Source: a virus. From it: DNA of 64,000 bases. The stretch lies in IMG/VR virus record IMGVR_UViG_3300034073_004109, positions 1 to 64,000 of that record. One strand, written 5' to 3'. Each line of letters opens with the position of its first letter. Position 1 is the first letter of the stretch. Shown in pieces: positions 51,483-59,994 of the stretch. The notes under the pieces are model-generated. The model saw only the letters and a list, made by a program, of their open reading frames with translations, was not told the origin of the DNA and made no database searches. The position numbers and the translations under genes were made by a program.

Positions 51483-53214
51483 AGGTCAGCTCACGTTTCA
51501 AGAAGTCCAGGGCTCGGTAGACGTAGGGCGTCAGATCGAGCTGAGGGTCCGCAAGCAGCGGTAGGTCAGGAGCTTGCGGGTGGGGTGTCTGTCGCATCGT
51601 TTGAATGAGCGACAGGAATGTGCCAATGCTTTGTTGCGTGGCTTGCGCCATCCGGAATGGATAGCCACTGAGCATCGCGCTGCGCTCTTCATCCGTTTTG
51701 TCGGGGAAGAGATACCTGAGAGCCTCGATGCTGTTGACACCGAGTTCCTGCAGGTTGCGCACAACAATGCTTGCATTCAGTATATCTTCTGCGGAATCCT
51801 CAAAGACCGGTCCCTGCCAACGCCATTCGATTCTGCGATCGCCATCAGGGATCAAGCCGACCACACCCGGCGGCAATTCTCTGGCCTGCACGGCCTCGGC
51901 AATGCTGGCTTCCAGTTGCTGCTTAAATTCCGCGAGAGTTGCCTCGTATGCCTCCATCGCCATCGCGAAATCTTCGCGAGTCTGAAATTCTTCGCGAATC
52001 GGCGCTTGCGGCTTTTCCATCCCACTCGCCGCGGCGAATGAGTCCCTGAAGATCTGCTCCTCGTGGTAGATGATCAGGGCAAGCAATTTGCACAGGCCAT
52101 ACGTCAATAGCCCCCGGCAGCGGCGCTTAGCCGTTGTCGAGGCGCGGCCGTAGAGGGATTTGATCTCATAAGCTGTTGCGCCGGTTGAGACACCCAGCTC
52201 GTCAACGCCACCCAGCGCAGTACGGATTTCTTCTCGGTACTGACGCGCGTACAGGTTCTGGTCGCCCGACACGGCATCCGGCGTGACATACAGCAGTCGG
52301 TCCGTCGGCTCGACATTGGCGATGATCCGGGGAACCTTGAGTCCACCACCACCGCTGCCATAGGGCTGGCTTACTCGCGTGGACGGGCGGTTCCCTGCGT
52401 AGAACCCGCCTTGAGAACTAATAGTTGGGCGACTTGCATCCTCATCGCCCGACTCCACAAGGTCCTGCTTCGGGCGACTCGACACCAGCGTCGGATTGCC
52501 GAAGAAATGGATGTTTGTCCGGATGTTCTTGACCAGATCGTCATGCGTAACGATCTGGTCTGCCAGCCAGTCGAACTCGCCGGTCGCATCCATGCCGGTC
52601 GAGCGCATCGTATTGAAGGCTTCGACGGCCGGGACAAATCCCAGACTGTTGATCAGCGTGCGCGTTTGACCAGCAGACAGCATTCCTGCTGTGAATGCAG
52701 AGTCGAAAGATGGCTTTTCTGTGCTGATCGTTTCTTTAATCTGATCACGCTTGACACGCAGCTTCACATAGCGCGTGGAGCCCCCGTCGCTGCCGGGCAC
52801 CGACAAGACACCAAGGCCATCACGCACAGTGAAGGAGTAAATCAGCTCGATCTCCTCGAGCTGGCCCGTTGCGTCGTAGTAAGCCCTGTAGTTCTCCTTG
52901 CTAAACCACATCAGGCGATAGGTGTCCCTGATCGGCCTGAAATAGAACAGTCCTTTACCGTCGATCAGGAAATCGTCAACGATGCCCTCAAGGCGGCAGT
53001 CAATTTCGTTTTCCTCAATCAGCTGATCGAGGAACTTCTTGCGAAAACCAAACGTGTCCTGAGACGGGTAGAACTCGACACCTTGACGCAGCATGAACAT
53101 CTTCATCTGCGAGAGATGACTGTTCACGATCATCGTGTCGGTACCACTCGTACCGTCACGCTTGCGCGCGGCTTCCAGGATCCGACGGAAGCGCTCGTTC
53201 GTAGCCTGTCTCAT
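51001..53214 (-). CDS. Portal protein, 737-codon frame
   Basis: Upstream neighbour of the scaffold and 9 bases after the terminase. Typical portal content: MKMFMLRQGVEFYPSQDTFG, DDFLIDGKGLFYFRPIRDT (wing/clip entry), YSFTVRDGLGV, DDLVKNIRTNIHFFGNPTLV, a long helix around QYREEIRTALGGVDELGVST, GATAYEIKSLYGRASTTAKR and an EEQIFRDSF helix. Portals form the 12-subunit ring at the DNA entry vertex. After about residue 577 the frame lies over the scaffold-like gene and becomes a Gly/Ala/Ser/Arg-rich tail, so the functional protein probably ends near there even though no stop occurs until 51001. Confidence 0.75.
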   Translation of the reverse strand: MRQATNERFRRILEAARKRDGTSGTDTMIVNSHLSQMKMFMLRQGVEFYPSQDTFGFRKKFLDQLIEENEIDCRLEGIVDDFLIDGKGLFYFRPIRDTYRLMWFSKENYRAYYDATGQLEEIELIYSFTVRDGLGVLSVPGSDGGSTRYVKLRVKRDQIKETISTEKPSFDSAFTAGMLSAGQTRTLINSLGFVPAVEAFNTMRSTGMDATGEFDWLADQIVTHDDLVKNIRTNIHFFGNPTLVSSRPKQDLVESGDEDASRPTISSQGGFYAGNRPSTRVSQPYGSGGGGLKVPRIIANVEPTDRLLYVTPDAVSGDQNLYARQYREEIRTALGGVDELGVSTGATAYEIKSLYGRASTTAKRRCRGLLTYGLCKLLALIIYHEEQIFRDSFAAASGMEKPQAPIREEFQTREDFAMAMEAYEATLAEFKQQLEASIAEAVQARELPPGVVGLIPDGDRRIEWRWQGPVFEDSAEDILNASIVVRNLQELGVNSIEALRYLFPDKTDEERSAMLSGYPFRMAQATQQSIGTFLSLIQTMRQTPHPQAPDLPLLADPQLDLTPYVYRALDFLKRELTYAGQYSDDTGSGDPAALDDVERTRVDRGLPASAGPERPSFVPDSYGATSGAGLLAGAGGAGESLAGGVQSTERKPERDAELPIAGALLGADPTGSSLPGSLLAASSQLPSSPFRFGDADFAAPSNAGLFPGDVSTGADLEQRRNGERERRVSRKRQQRKS

Positions 53215-53223
53215 TGGTCTATC

Positions 53224-54756
53224 TTAGTTCCACTCAACTTGAGCGCCACCACGGCGCATCAAGCCCTGGACAACGATATTCAGAGAGTCGGCACAGTCAT
53301 CATGCGGTGCGTGCCCGAAGTTCACCACCTCATCGACCATGCCGCCGAAGTCGCGGTACTTGTTGAAAATGATCTTCTTGGCCTCGAACAGGCCGATAAT
53401 TCCGCGCAGGCGAGCCAGCTTGTCGCCCCGGAAACCCTTCACTGGGCTGATGTTGATGTTGTACAGCTGCCACTCGTTGAACAGGATTCGCTTCAGGTCT
53501 CCCTCGAAGCTCTTCTGATAAGCGACGACCTCGGGCCAGATCGTCACTGGCGAGGCGCTCGGGAAGTAATGGCCCTCCTCGTTAGCCGCCAGCAGGTTCC
53601 ATTCGACTAACAGCTCGCAGAGTGCCTCCACTTTCTCGATGTTGCCCATCGAGCGCATGCGCCGGTAGTCGATCACATAGATCTTGTCGTCGACCCGTCC
53701 CGCCAACGTGAAGACGGTCCAGTCGTTTCGCTCGCTCATACCCGCCGAGAGGTCGATGCCTACGCCAACCGTGTCGTAGGTGTCTGGGACCTCGCCCTTG
53801 ATGAACAGCTCCGGTGAAATGCCGAGCTCCGTTGAGCGAACCGGTTGGTTCAGGTACTGGTACGAGAACGCCACCTTGTCGTCGCCCTGCAGTCGCAGCA
53901 GGTATTTGGTCGACCACATCTCCGGCCAATACGACTTGGGCCTGCCATCGTCGTCGTACTGGATGGCCGATTGAGTGATGACCTTCCAGCCCTTCTGCTC
54001 CGTGAAAATTGTGGAGAACAGATCGTCAAAGTGAAAGCGGGTCCCCAGTGCGATGGTCCGCCCGCCCTGGAAGATGGTTGGCACGATCACGTTCGTCCAG
54101 TTGCTTTCCATCTCCCGGCGAATATCCGGGTTGGCGATCGACGCTGCGCTCTTGATCGCGTCGTCGACCACCACGAGGTTGGCGCGTTTTGAGGTGATGG
54201 TGCCCTTCAGGCCAGCGCAGGCAATCGTGAACGCGTCTTCGCCGCGCACGTCGATCCCTGCAAACTCCCAGTCCAGGCTCCACAGCTCGTCAGACGTCCG
54301 CGTCTTCGATAGCTTGACCGACGGGAAGATCTCCTGATACTCCCGCGACAGAATCAGATTCTTGATCGCTGCACTCTTGTTGCGCGCCACATCCACGTTG
54401 TACGACACGTAGAGGATGCGCAGCAGCTTCTTCGCTTCCGCGTGGCGGCCAATCAGCCACCCCAGCAGCATGCCAACCACCGTCGACTTCGCGCTACCAC
54501 GCGGACTCAAGAGCACCGTGTTCGGGCCAGCGATATCCAAGAGGTGATCGCTGCTTTGCCCCGTCAGGAACGCACGATGCCATTCCTTCATGTGCCGAGC
54601 AGGCTTCTTGCCCATCAGCTCGCAGAAGTAGCTGAAGTTGTCCCGCGCTTTCAGCACATGAGGCGGGATCTCGACGACCTCCGGCTGTTTTTTGATTGCC
54701 TGCGCAGCTAGCTGAGCACTGCGCCGGCGCGCTAGTGCAATCGAGGCATTGCTCAT
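53224..54756 (-). CDS. terL: Terminase large subunit, 510 aa
   Basis: ATPase motifs: Walker A SPRGSAKST (84-92), Walker B ANLVVVDDAIKS (D198, D199), coupling motif GTRFHFDDL. The nuclease part has GIDLSAGMSERND and a later NFGHAPHDDCADSLNI with acidic residues for metal binding. TerL drives DNA into the prohead and cuts concatemers. It follows the TerS candidate and precedes the portal. The SPRGSAKS variant of Walker A is common among phages of many types, so the packaging style (cos, pac) cannot be told here. Confidence 0.9.
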   Translation of the reverse strand: MSNASIALARRRSAQLAAQAIKKQPEVVEIPPHVLKARDNFSYFCELMGKKPARHMKEWHRAFLTGQSSDHLLDIAGPNTVLLSPRGSAKSTVVGMLLGWLIGRHAEAKKLLRILYVSYNVDVARNKSAAIKNLILSREYQEIFPSVKLSKTRTSDELWSLDWEFAGIDVRGEDAFTIACAGLKGTITSKRANLVVVDDAIKSAASIANPDIRREMESNWTNVIVPTIFQGGRTIALGTRFHFDDLFSTIFTEQKGWKVITQSAIQYDDDGRPKSYWPEMWSTKYLLRLQGDDKVAFSYQYLNQPVRSTELGISPELFIKGEVPDTYDTVGVGIDLSAGMSERNDWTVFTLAGRVDDKIYVIDYRRMRSMGNIEKVEALCELLVEWNLLAANEEGHYFPSASPVTIWPEVVAYQKSFEGDLKRILFNEWQLYNINISPVKGFRGDKLARLRGIIGLFEAKKIIFNKYRDFGGMVDEVVNFGHAPHDDCADSLNIVVQGLMRRGGAQVEWN

Positions 54757-54785
54757 GCCTCGAGTCTAGATTGTTTCACCCTATT

Positions 54786-55298
54786 TCAGCGCTCGTCGGT
54801 GAGCATTGCCCACACCGACTCGTAAGCTAAATCCAACGCGTTGGTGACATCCTCGTTCCCCTTGAAGATGGCACGCAACTCACGCATCACCTTGTCAGCC
54901 CCGGCCATGACCAGTCCACGTCGATCCTGACTCTTGGTCAGTCGTTCGATTTCCATCACATGGCCGCGTAGCTCCTTGGACAGGTGGGCGATCCGCGTAG
55001 CAGCGGCATCTGCCTTAATCAGATCCGCCTGCACCTGCTGCCTCAAGAAGTCGATGTCCGATTCGAGCTTCACGATTTCAGCGAGCATGATTTCTCGCCG
55101 ATTCAGCTTGGGGTACGTTTTTGCCACCCAGGCCTCGAGATCAGTGAACGGCCCGTCGAATCCGAGGACCGAGGCGTACAACCAAATCTCGTAAATCGAA
55201 TACGTCTTTTCTGCGTAAGCGAGGAAGCTCTCGCGGCGCCCGCTATCCAGCGCCACTAAGAACTGCTCAACTTCCCTCGGAGTTCGGCTTGCGTTCAC
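54786..55298 (-). CDS. Terminase small subunit candidate, 170 aa
   Basis: Placed directly upstream of TerL. N-terminal helices (YAEKTYSIYEIWLYASVLGF; DLEAWVAKTYPKLNRREIML) could form an HTH-like DNA-binding unit, followed by a long coiled coil (AEIVKLESDIDFLRQQVQAD; HLSKELRGHVMEIERLTKSQ) typical of TerS oligomerisation, and an acidic C-terminus. Sequence identity of TerS is weak in general; the call rests on position and layout. Confidence 0.55.
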   Translation of the reverse strand: MNASRTPREVEQFLVALDSGRRESFLAYAEKTYSIYEIWLYASVLGFDGPFTDLEAWVAKTYPKLNRREIMLAEIVKLESDIDFLRQQVQADLIKADAAATRIAHLSKELRGHVMEIERLTKSQDRRGLVMAGADKVMRELRAIFKGNEDVTNALDLAYESVWAMLTDER

Positions 55299-55311
55299 CT
55301 AGCAGTGGACC

Positions 55312-56373
55312 TCAACCGAAGAAGCGGGAGCCAGCCGAGCGGATCGCGCCTCTTGCGTCGCTCCGCAGACGGATCTGTTGCGTGCCCTCTTCTTGCAGCT
55401 TCTTGCGGTCTTCTACGCCTTGAGCCGCCACAGTCAAGCGTTCTTCCCTGCCCCGGGTTCCGATGTTCAGGCGCTCTTCCTCGCCCTGAACGCGGTACCC
55501 AAGCCGGTCCTGTTCGCCTTGGGTGATTCGAGACAGGCGATCCTCCTTGCCTCGAGCGCCGATGTTCAGGCGCTCTTCCTCGCCCTGCACTCGGTAGCCG
55601 AGACGGTCTTGTTCGCCTTGGGTGATTCGAGACAGACGATCCTCCTCGCCCTGAACCCGGTAGCCGAGGCGGTCCTGTTCGCCCTGAGTGACCCTAGATA
55701 GACGGTCCTGCGTGCCCTTGGTCTCTTCAAGGCGACGAGCTTCCGTGCCCTGCACACCGATCAGATCCCGAGCGAGTCCAGCCTCCGCACCCATCAACTT
55801 CATGGTGTTACCCGTGCGGAGGTTCTCGAGATTGCCCTGATAATTCCCCAGGCTGGCCAGCATTGCATCGTTGTACTGCTGGTACAGGCCCATGTTCATC
55901 ATGGTCCCGGCTGCGTCCAGGCCCAGGCCGGCCACTGCGCCGCCGATGACTTCGTTGTCGGCATATTTATTGCCGATACCCGTTGCGAAGTCCCAGCCCT
56001 GGTCGAACATGGTGCCCGCCAATGTCTTGGTGGTGCCAGGCGTAAACCGTTGCGTGCTCGAGCTGATCGGTTGCGTTCCGATCGCGGTTGGTTGCGTCTG
56101 AATAGTCGTGGATTGCGTCGAGCTCGATGTCCTGCCTTGATTCCTACCTTGATTCCTGCCTTGATTTCTGCCTGCAGATGACCTCGACTGATTTGTCGAG
56201 CCAGACCGTCCACTGTTTTTGGCCTTTGCCTTGTTGACACTGTTGCCAAGAACAGTGTTTGTCTTCGCCTTAGTGGCAGGAGTTGCCTTCTTTGTGGCGG
56301 GCTTTGCTGCGACCTTGGTGGCAGCCTTTGTTTTTGCAGTACGCCGAGCAGCGCTGTTTGCCTTGCTTGCCAT
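55312..56373 (-). CDS. Internal virion protein with histone-like head and RLSRITQGEQ repeats, 353 aa
   Basis: Residues 1-50 resemble histone H1 tails (KAATKVAAKPATKKATPATK); then RNQG repeats, a Ser/Thr/Gln region and a helical Gly-rich core. Residues about 210-320 contain tandem repeats with GEQDRLGYRVQGEE and DRLSRITQ alternating, a rod-like coiled pattern. DNA-binding head and rod suit an ejection or internal protein. The direction and overlap place it in the pre-terminase cluster. Confidence 0.55.
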   Translation of the reverse strand: MASKANSAARRTAKTKAATKVAAKPATKKATPATKAKTNTVLGNSVNKAKAKNSGRSGSTNQSRSSAGRNQGRNQGRNQGRTSSSTQSTTIQTQPTAIGTQPISSSTQRFTPGTTKTLAGTMFDQGWDFATGIGNKYADNEVIGGAVAGLGLDAAGTMMNMGLYQQYNDAMLASLGNYQGNLENLRTGNTMKLMGAEAGLARDLIGVQGTEARRLEETKGTQDRLSRVTQGEQDRLGYRVQGEEDRLSRITQGEQDRLGYRVQGEEERLNIGARGKEDRLSRITQGEQDRLGYRVQGEEERLNIGTRGREERLTVAAQGVEDRKKLQEEGTQQIRLRSDARGAIRSAGSRFFG

Positions 56374-56393
56374 GACTTCAGTGACCGCCTAGA

Positions 56394-56960
56394 TCAAGCG
56401 AAGAGTGCGGCCCCGCCGAGGGCCAAGTTGGTGATCAGATTCAAGATATTGGCCGTACCCTGCTGCTGCAGCTGTTTCTCTGCAAGACTCGTCGTCTTGT
56501 CGTAATACTGCTGGTCTGAATCCAGGATCATCCGCAGACGATCCGTTGTGTTCAAGTCCAGGCGCTGCTCGTGATCGTAGTTGCGATCTAGCAGTCCACT
56601 TTGTGCGCCAACATTGGCCCTTAGCTTTTGATCGTATGCATTCGTGTCAATTGCCGTCTTCTGCTGAAGAAGAGGGATCTGAGCCTGGGCGTAGTCCAGA
56701 GTTACTGCGTTGTCAGCGGCGCGAGCCCGCGTCTGGGCCGCTGCTTGACGGTCGAAATTCTCCAGTGACTGGTTCGTCGTATTCTGCGTGCTTGAGCTAC
56801 TTTGCCCACGTTTAGCAAGATCCGCCTGGAACTTCTGCCAGAGCTTATCTTTCTCCGGGTCCGAATAGCCGATCGTGCCGTCTGCCTTTACTCCAGCGCC
56901 TAACGCTTTGAGCTTGTCACTGAGCTGCTTCTTCAGGAGGTCATCTACTGGGTTAGCCAT
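56394..56960 (-). CDS. Internal virion-type protein with hydrophobic C-terminus, 188 aa
   Basis: Helical (MANPVDDLLKKQLSDKLKAL; NRKL-like DRQAAAQTRARAADNAVTLD; ILDSDQQYYDKTTSLAEKQL) ending in the hydrophobic segment ANILNLITNLALGGAALFA, a possible membrane-insertion helix. Similar tail helices occur in its neighbours. One-base overlap with the upstream gene. Confidence 0.5.
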   Translation of the reverse strand: MANPVDDLLKKQLSDKLKALGAGVKADGTIGYSDPEKDKLWQKFQADLAKRGQSSSSTQNTTNQSLENFDRQAAAQTRARAADNAVTLDYAQAQIPLLQQKTAIDTNAYDQKLRANVGAQSGLLDRNYDHEQRLDLNTTDRLRMILDSDQQYYDKTTSLAEKQLQQQGTANILNLITNLALGGAALFA

Positions 56961-57571
56961 TACTTGCCGCCTGTCTGCTTCAGGAACTGCTCGAATAGCT
57001 CCATGTTACTGGTTGTTTTCGCCACGTCTGCCAGCGATCCAGGCTGCGGTGGGGCGTAGGTTGGAGTCGACTGGAATAGTGAGGATGCATCGACTCCTGT
57101 TGCCTTGGAATCCAACGATGGCAATGGGCCGAGCCCCTTCAACGCCTCCGTTAGGCCGCCGGTGGAGCCAGCCATTCGGTTCGCGCGACTGACGCCAAGT
57201 GCATCTTCCGTTCGCGCTACACCTAACAGCGTGTCGTAGGAGTTTCGTCGTTCCGGGACCGCGATTCTGGCCACCTGCGCCCCGGTTCCGCCTACGAGAT
57301 TTAGGAGATTAGAAATTCGGCTCTGCCTGTCAGCGAGCGCATCTCGCTCGCGGTAGTAATCCAGTTGGTCATTGGCCCGCCTCGTAGCAGCTACCTCACC
57401 CAGCGCATCTCGCGCAAAGGCCATCTCCTGCTTGTATTTTTCAACCGGGAGATTCGCCAGCATTTCGCTGAAGCGACTTTCTTTGACATTCGAGAACCCC
57501 GGGACAGGCTCTACCTGGCGGAAACTCGCCGCGTAGTTACCTGCGGTGTTTGGGGAGAACAGCGAGAACAT
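56960..57571 (-). CDS. Internal virion-type protein, 203 aa
   Basis: MFSLFSPNTAGNYAASFRQV, then RFSEMLANLPVEKYKQEMAF and RRANDQLDYYRERDALADRQ (charged helices), ISNLLNLVGGTGAQVARI (hydrophobic), then Pro/Gly-rich. No family recognised. Overlaps both neighbours by one base. Confidence 0.5.
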   Translation of the reverse strand: MFSLFSPNTAGNYAASFRQVEPVPGFSNVKESRFSEMLANLPVEKYKQEMAFARDALGEVAATRRANDQLDYYRERDALADRQSRISNLLNLVGGTGAQVARIAVPERRNSYDTLLGVARTEDALGVSRANRMAGSTGGLTEALKGLGPLPSLDSKATGVDASSLFQSTPTYAPPQPGSLADVAKTTSNMELFEQFLKQTGGK

Positions 57572-58296
57572 CAGCTAAATAGCGCTTGAGTCAACAGTGC
57601 CTGTTGGACCTGGGCGTTCTGCTGCGCATTCAATGCAGCAGTGTTCATGGTGTTCGCGAAGTTGTAGTCGCGGTTCACCGCTGCCTGCATCTTCAGGCGC
57701 TCGAAATCATCCGCCTGCTTCAGCTTGGCAATTTCGGCCATCAACGGGATCTGACCTTGCAGAGCCTCGTTCTCCAGCGCCATCTCCAGTCGACGCTGCT
57801 TGGCAAGGAGCTCTAGCTTGCGATCATCGGGATCCTCGCCAGTCACCAGGTTGTAAAGCCCGGTCATCGCGCCCTTACCGGCAGCGCCGCCGCCGGTGGC
57901 ACCCAGAATTCCACCAATGACGCCCCCAACCGGGCCTCCCATCGCTGTACCGGCTGCGACGCCAGCCATGCCACCAGCCAGGTTGCCGCCTGTTAGGCCC
58001 AGAGCTTGTGCAATGTTCTTGCTCAGTGGGTCGTCTTGATCGGCTAGTTCGGCGGCGCCGGCCAGGACTGCCAGCAATCCACCAGCACCGGCCAGCTTGA
58101 ACTTATTGCCCCGCACCTTGTCCGCGAGTCCGTCTAGGAAGGCTTGACTGCCAGAAAACCGGCCACCCTTGCCAGGTGGTTTGGCGCGTTCGGCCGCCTC
58201 GGTTACGAGCTCCGTGGGAGACAGAGGAATCATCGCGTCCTGCTGCGCCTGACGACGTCGCTGCTCACCCTGCATATATCTCTGGGTAGGAGTCAC
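57571..58296 (-). CDS. Internal virion-type protein with glycine-zipper segment, 241 aa
   Basis: Basic N-terminus, then a long Gly/Ala zipper (about residues 78-150: LAGGMAGVAAGTAMGGPVGG; VIGGILGATGGGAAG), as in proteins that pack in or cross membranes, then amphipathic helices (LELLAKQRRLEMALENEALQ; IAKLKQADDFERLKM). Glycine-zipper proteins among phage internal proteins can form ejection channels; this is an inference. Confidence 0.5.
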   Translation of the reverse strand: MTPTQRYMQGEQRRRQAQQDAMIPLSPTELVTEAAERAKPPGKGGRFSGSQAFLDGLADKVRGNKFKLAGAGGLLAVLAGAAELADQDDPLSKNIAQALGLTGGNLAGGMAGVAAGTAMGGPVGGVIGGILGATGGGAAGKGAMTGLYNLVTGEDPDDRKLELLAKQRRLEMALENEALQGQIPLMAEIAKLKQADDFERLKMQAAVNRDYNFANTMNTAALNAQQNAQVQQALLTQALFS

Positions 58297-58334
58297 TTCA
58301 GCGCGTATCCACGATCCTTCGATTCTAAAAGGGT

Positions 58335-59141
58335 TTAATCCTGCATATAACTCAGTTTCTCTGGCTCAACCCAGGGGACTTTATCGGCGATGTTCTCAAT
58401 CGTCATGCCGAGCTTTGGGCACTCGACGAACTTCGGCGCGTCAGGCCTGCTATCAAGGCACCGCGTACAGGCATGCACGTAGTCGGCATTGACGCGTCGA
58501 TCTGGCTTTTCGCGCCACTTACCATCCACCTTCTCGTAGCGCTCAGCGTCATAGGGGACTTCATATTCCTCGATGTATTCCCAGATGTCGTCGTGACTCC
58601 AGTCCTTCAAAGGGAACAGCAGCGATGCCTCTTGGGGTAAGACGCGTGCCCCAATCCTTGTACCGGCGTCGCCTCCAAGGACTACGTCGGTGTCACACCC
58701 TTTATGCCCGATCCACACCGCATCGAAGTGCGGCATAACCAGTCCACGCTGCTTGGGGCGCCTCAAGATATCCAGGGCGCACACCCATGGCAGGTCCTCC
58801 GCCGGCTCCACAATCCCGGTCGGACATGTCAACTTCGTCCGGTTAAAGGTGTAGACGTTCTGCACCTCAAACTCATCACCCGTTTGCTGCATCGCCGAAC
58901 ACTCTGGGTACCAGCTATGCACATGCAGCTCCCACTCGCGGATCATCCGATCCTGGAACGCGTACTTCCTTGGCTGCCATGGCTCCCTGAAGAACACCAC
59001 GTCCGGCTTCAAACCAGCCCGATGCAGCAAGTGCAGCAAGACCATGCTGTCTTTGCCGCCAGACCAGCACGCAAGGGTCTTTGGGAATCTCGCAGCTGCA
59101 GACGCTATCCGCTCTTGCGTATCCCGATAGAGCTCTCTCAA
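58335..59141 (-). CDS. PAPS-reductase-like PP-loop enzyme, 268 aa
   Basis: TLACWSGGKDSMVLLHLLHR carries the PP-loop SGGKDS that binds ATP or an adenylyl-sulfate. Then DVVFFREPW, DVVLGGDAGTRIGAR, LFPLKDWSHDDIWEYIEE and KPDRRVNADYVHACTRCL are all typical of the CysH/PAPS-reductase superfamily (phage PAPS reductases, DndC). Several cysteines (ECSAM, TCPTG, VCALD, CTRCL, VECPK) could bind an iron-sulfur cluster. Substrate unknown: sulfate assimilation, DNA phosphorothioation (no other dnd gene visible) or tRNA thiolation. Surrounded by internal virion genes, overlapping the next gene by four bases. Confidence 0.75.
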   Translation of the reverse strand: MRELYRDTQERIASAAARFPKTLACWSGGKDSMVLLHLLHRAGLKPDVVFFREPWQPRKYAFQDRMIREWELHVHSWYPECSAMQQTGDEFEVQNVYTFNRTKLTCPTGIVEPAEDLPWVCALDILRRPKQRGLVMPHFDAVWIGHKGCDTDVVLGGDAGTRIGARVLPQEASLLFPLKDWSHDDIWEYIEEYEVPYDAERYEKVDGKWREKPDRRVNADYVHACTRCLDSRPDAPKFVECPKLGMTIENIADKVPWVEPEKLSYMQD

Positions 59142-59539
59142 ATCAGAGCGCCAGCTACCGCTCCACCGATACTACCAACTGCGCCGATAATTGACCCTGT
59201 CCTCGAGGCACCTGCCTGCGCGGATGCGGCATCTTTTTGTGCTTCTGCCAGAAGCTTCGACGACTTCAAGTCGCCCCAAGCCTTCAAGGCACTATTGGCT
59301 ACATCCATCTCAGCTTGCTGCTCTGCCAGCGCGCCACCGACCAACGCCTTAGTGCCGCCCGCGTCAAAGATCCCTTCCCCGATCGGGATCGGGCTGACAT
59401 CCATCTCGGCTTTCGCGCGGTAGCCCCGGGCACTATCTAGAAAATTCCCGCCGTCAAGGAATGATGTCGCGAACGGGCTTGCCTGTGATTCGTACTCGTC
59501 GTAGTACTTCGATCGGTACGAGCCTGGTTTGAATGCCAT
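59138..59539 (-). CDS. Internal virion-type protein, 133 aa
   Basis: MAFKPGSYRSKYYDEYESQA, helical Ala-rich middle (VANSALKAWGDLKSSKLLAE) and a hydrophobic end (TGSIIGAVGSIGGAVAGALI) that could insert into a membrane. Overlaps the PP-loop gene (ATGA). Confidence 0.5.
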   Translation of the reverse strand: MAFKPGSYRSKYYDEYESQASPFATSFLDGGNFLDSARGYRAKAEMDVSPIPIGEGIFDAGGTKALVGGALAEQQAEMDVANSALKAWGDLKSSKLLAEAQKDAASAQAGASRTGSIIGAVGSIGGAVAGALI

Positions 59540-59559
59540 TGCTGTTGTCGTTTCGTGGT

Positions 59560-59991
59560 TTACCAGCCGCTTAGATTCCAGCCGCTCGTGGGCGACGATT
59601 GCCAGCCACTGGAGAAATCAGTGGCCCCCGGCTTCCAGTCGTAATTGATATCAAGTCCGCCGATATCACCAGATCCCCATGTGTACCCCTTTGTGGGATC
59701 GCTCGCTCCGCTGCCGCTGCCCGAACCAATTTTGCTAAGGCCGCCGATCACGCCACTGGCAAGGCCACTAACGCCTCCCATGATCCCTTGGAACATGGTG
59801 GCATTTGCCATCTGTTGCCCGGCAAAGCGCGTTGCATCCGCGCCCGCTTTGGCGGCCTTGATTTGATTGCGAGCCACGAGAGCGTTTTTCGCCATGGCCG
59901 CTTCATCCTGGAAGTTGGCCAACGCCATGCCGCCGATGGCATCACCGATGTTGGACTTGAACCGGCCAAAGCCGCCAATCGGGGCAACCAC
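59560..59991 (-). CDS. Internal virion-type protein, 143 aa
   Basis: Ala/Asn-rich helices (AAMAKNALVARNQIKAAKAG), a Gly-rich hydrophobic element (MGGVSGLASGVIGGLSKIGS) and a Trp/Gly-rich end (NYDWKPGATDFSSGWQSS). Very like the neighbours in design: soluble head, glycine-zipper, short tail. No family. Confidence 0.5.
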   Translation of the reverse strand: MVAPIGGFGRFKSNIGDAIGGMALANFQDEAAMAKNALVARNQIKAAKAGADATRFAGQQMANATMFQGIMGGVSGLASGVIGGLSKIGSGSGSGASDPTKGYTWGSGDIGGLDINYDWKPGATDFSSGWQSSPTSGWNLSGW

Positions 59992-59994
59992 TGA

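Noticed and set aside
50541-51608. 355-codon plus-strand frame
   Set aside because: Antisense to scaffold-like and portal genes; Arg/Gly-rich, no motifs.
52411-53610. 399-codon plus-strand frame
   Set aside because: Antisense to portal and terminase, both strongly supported.
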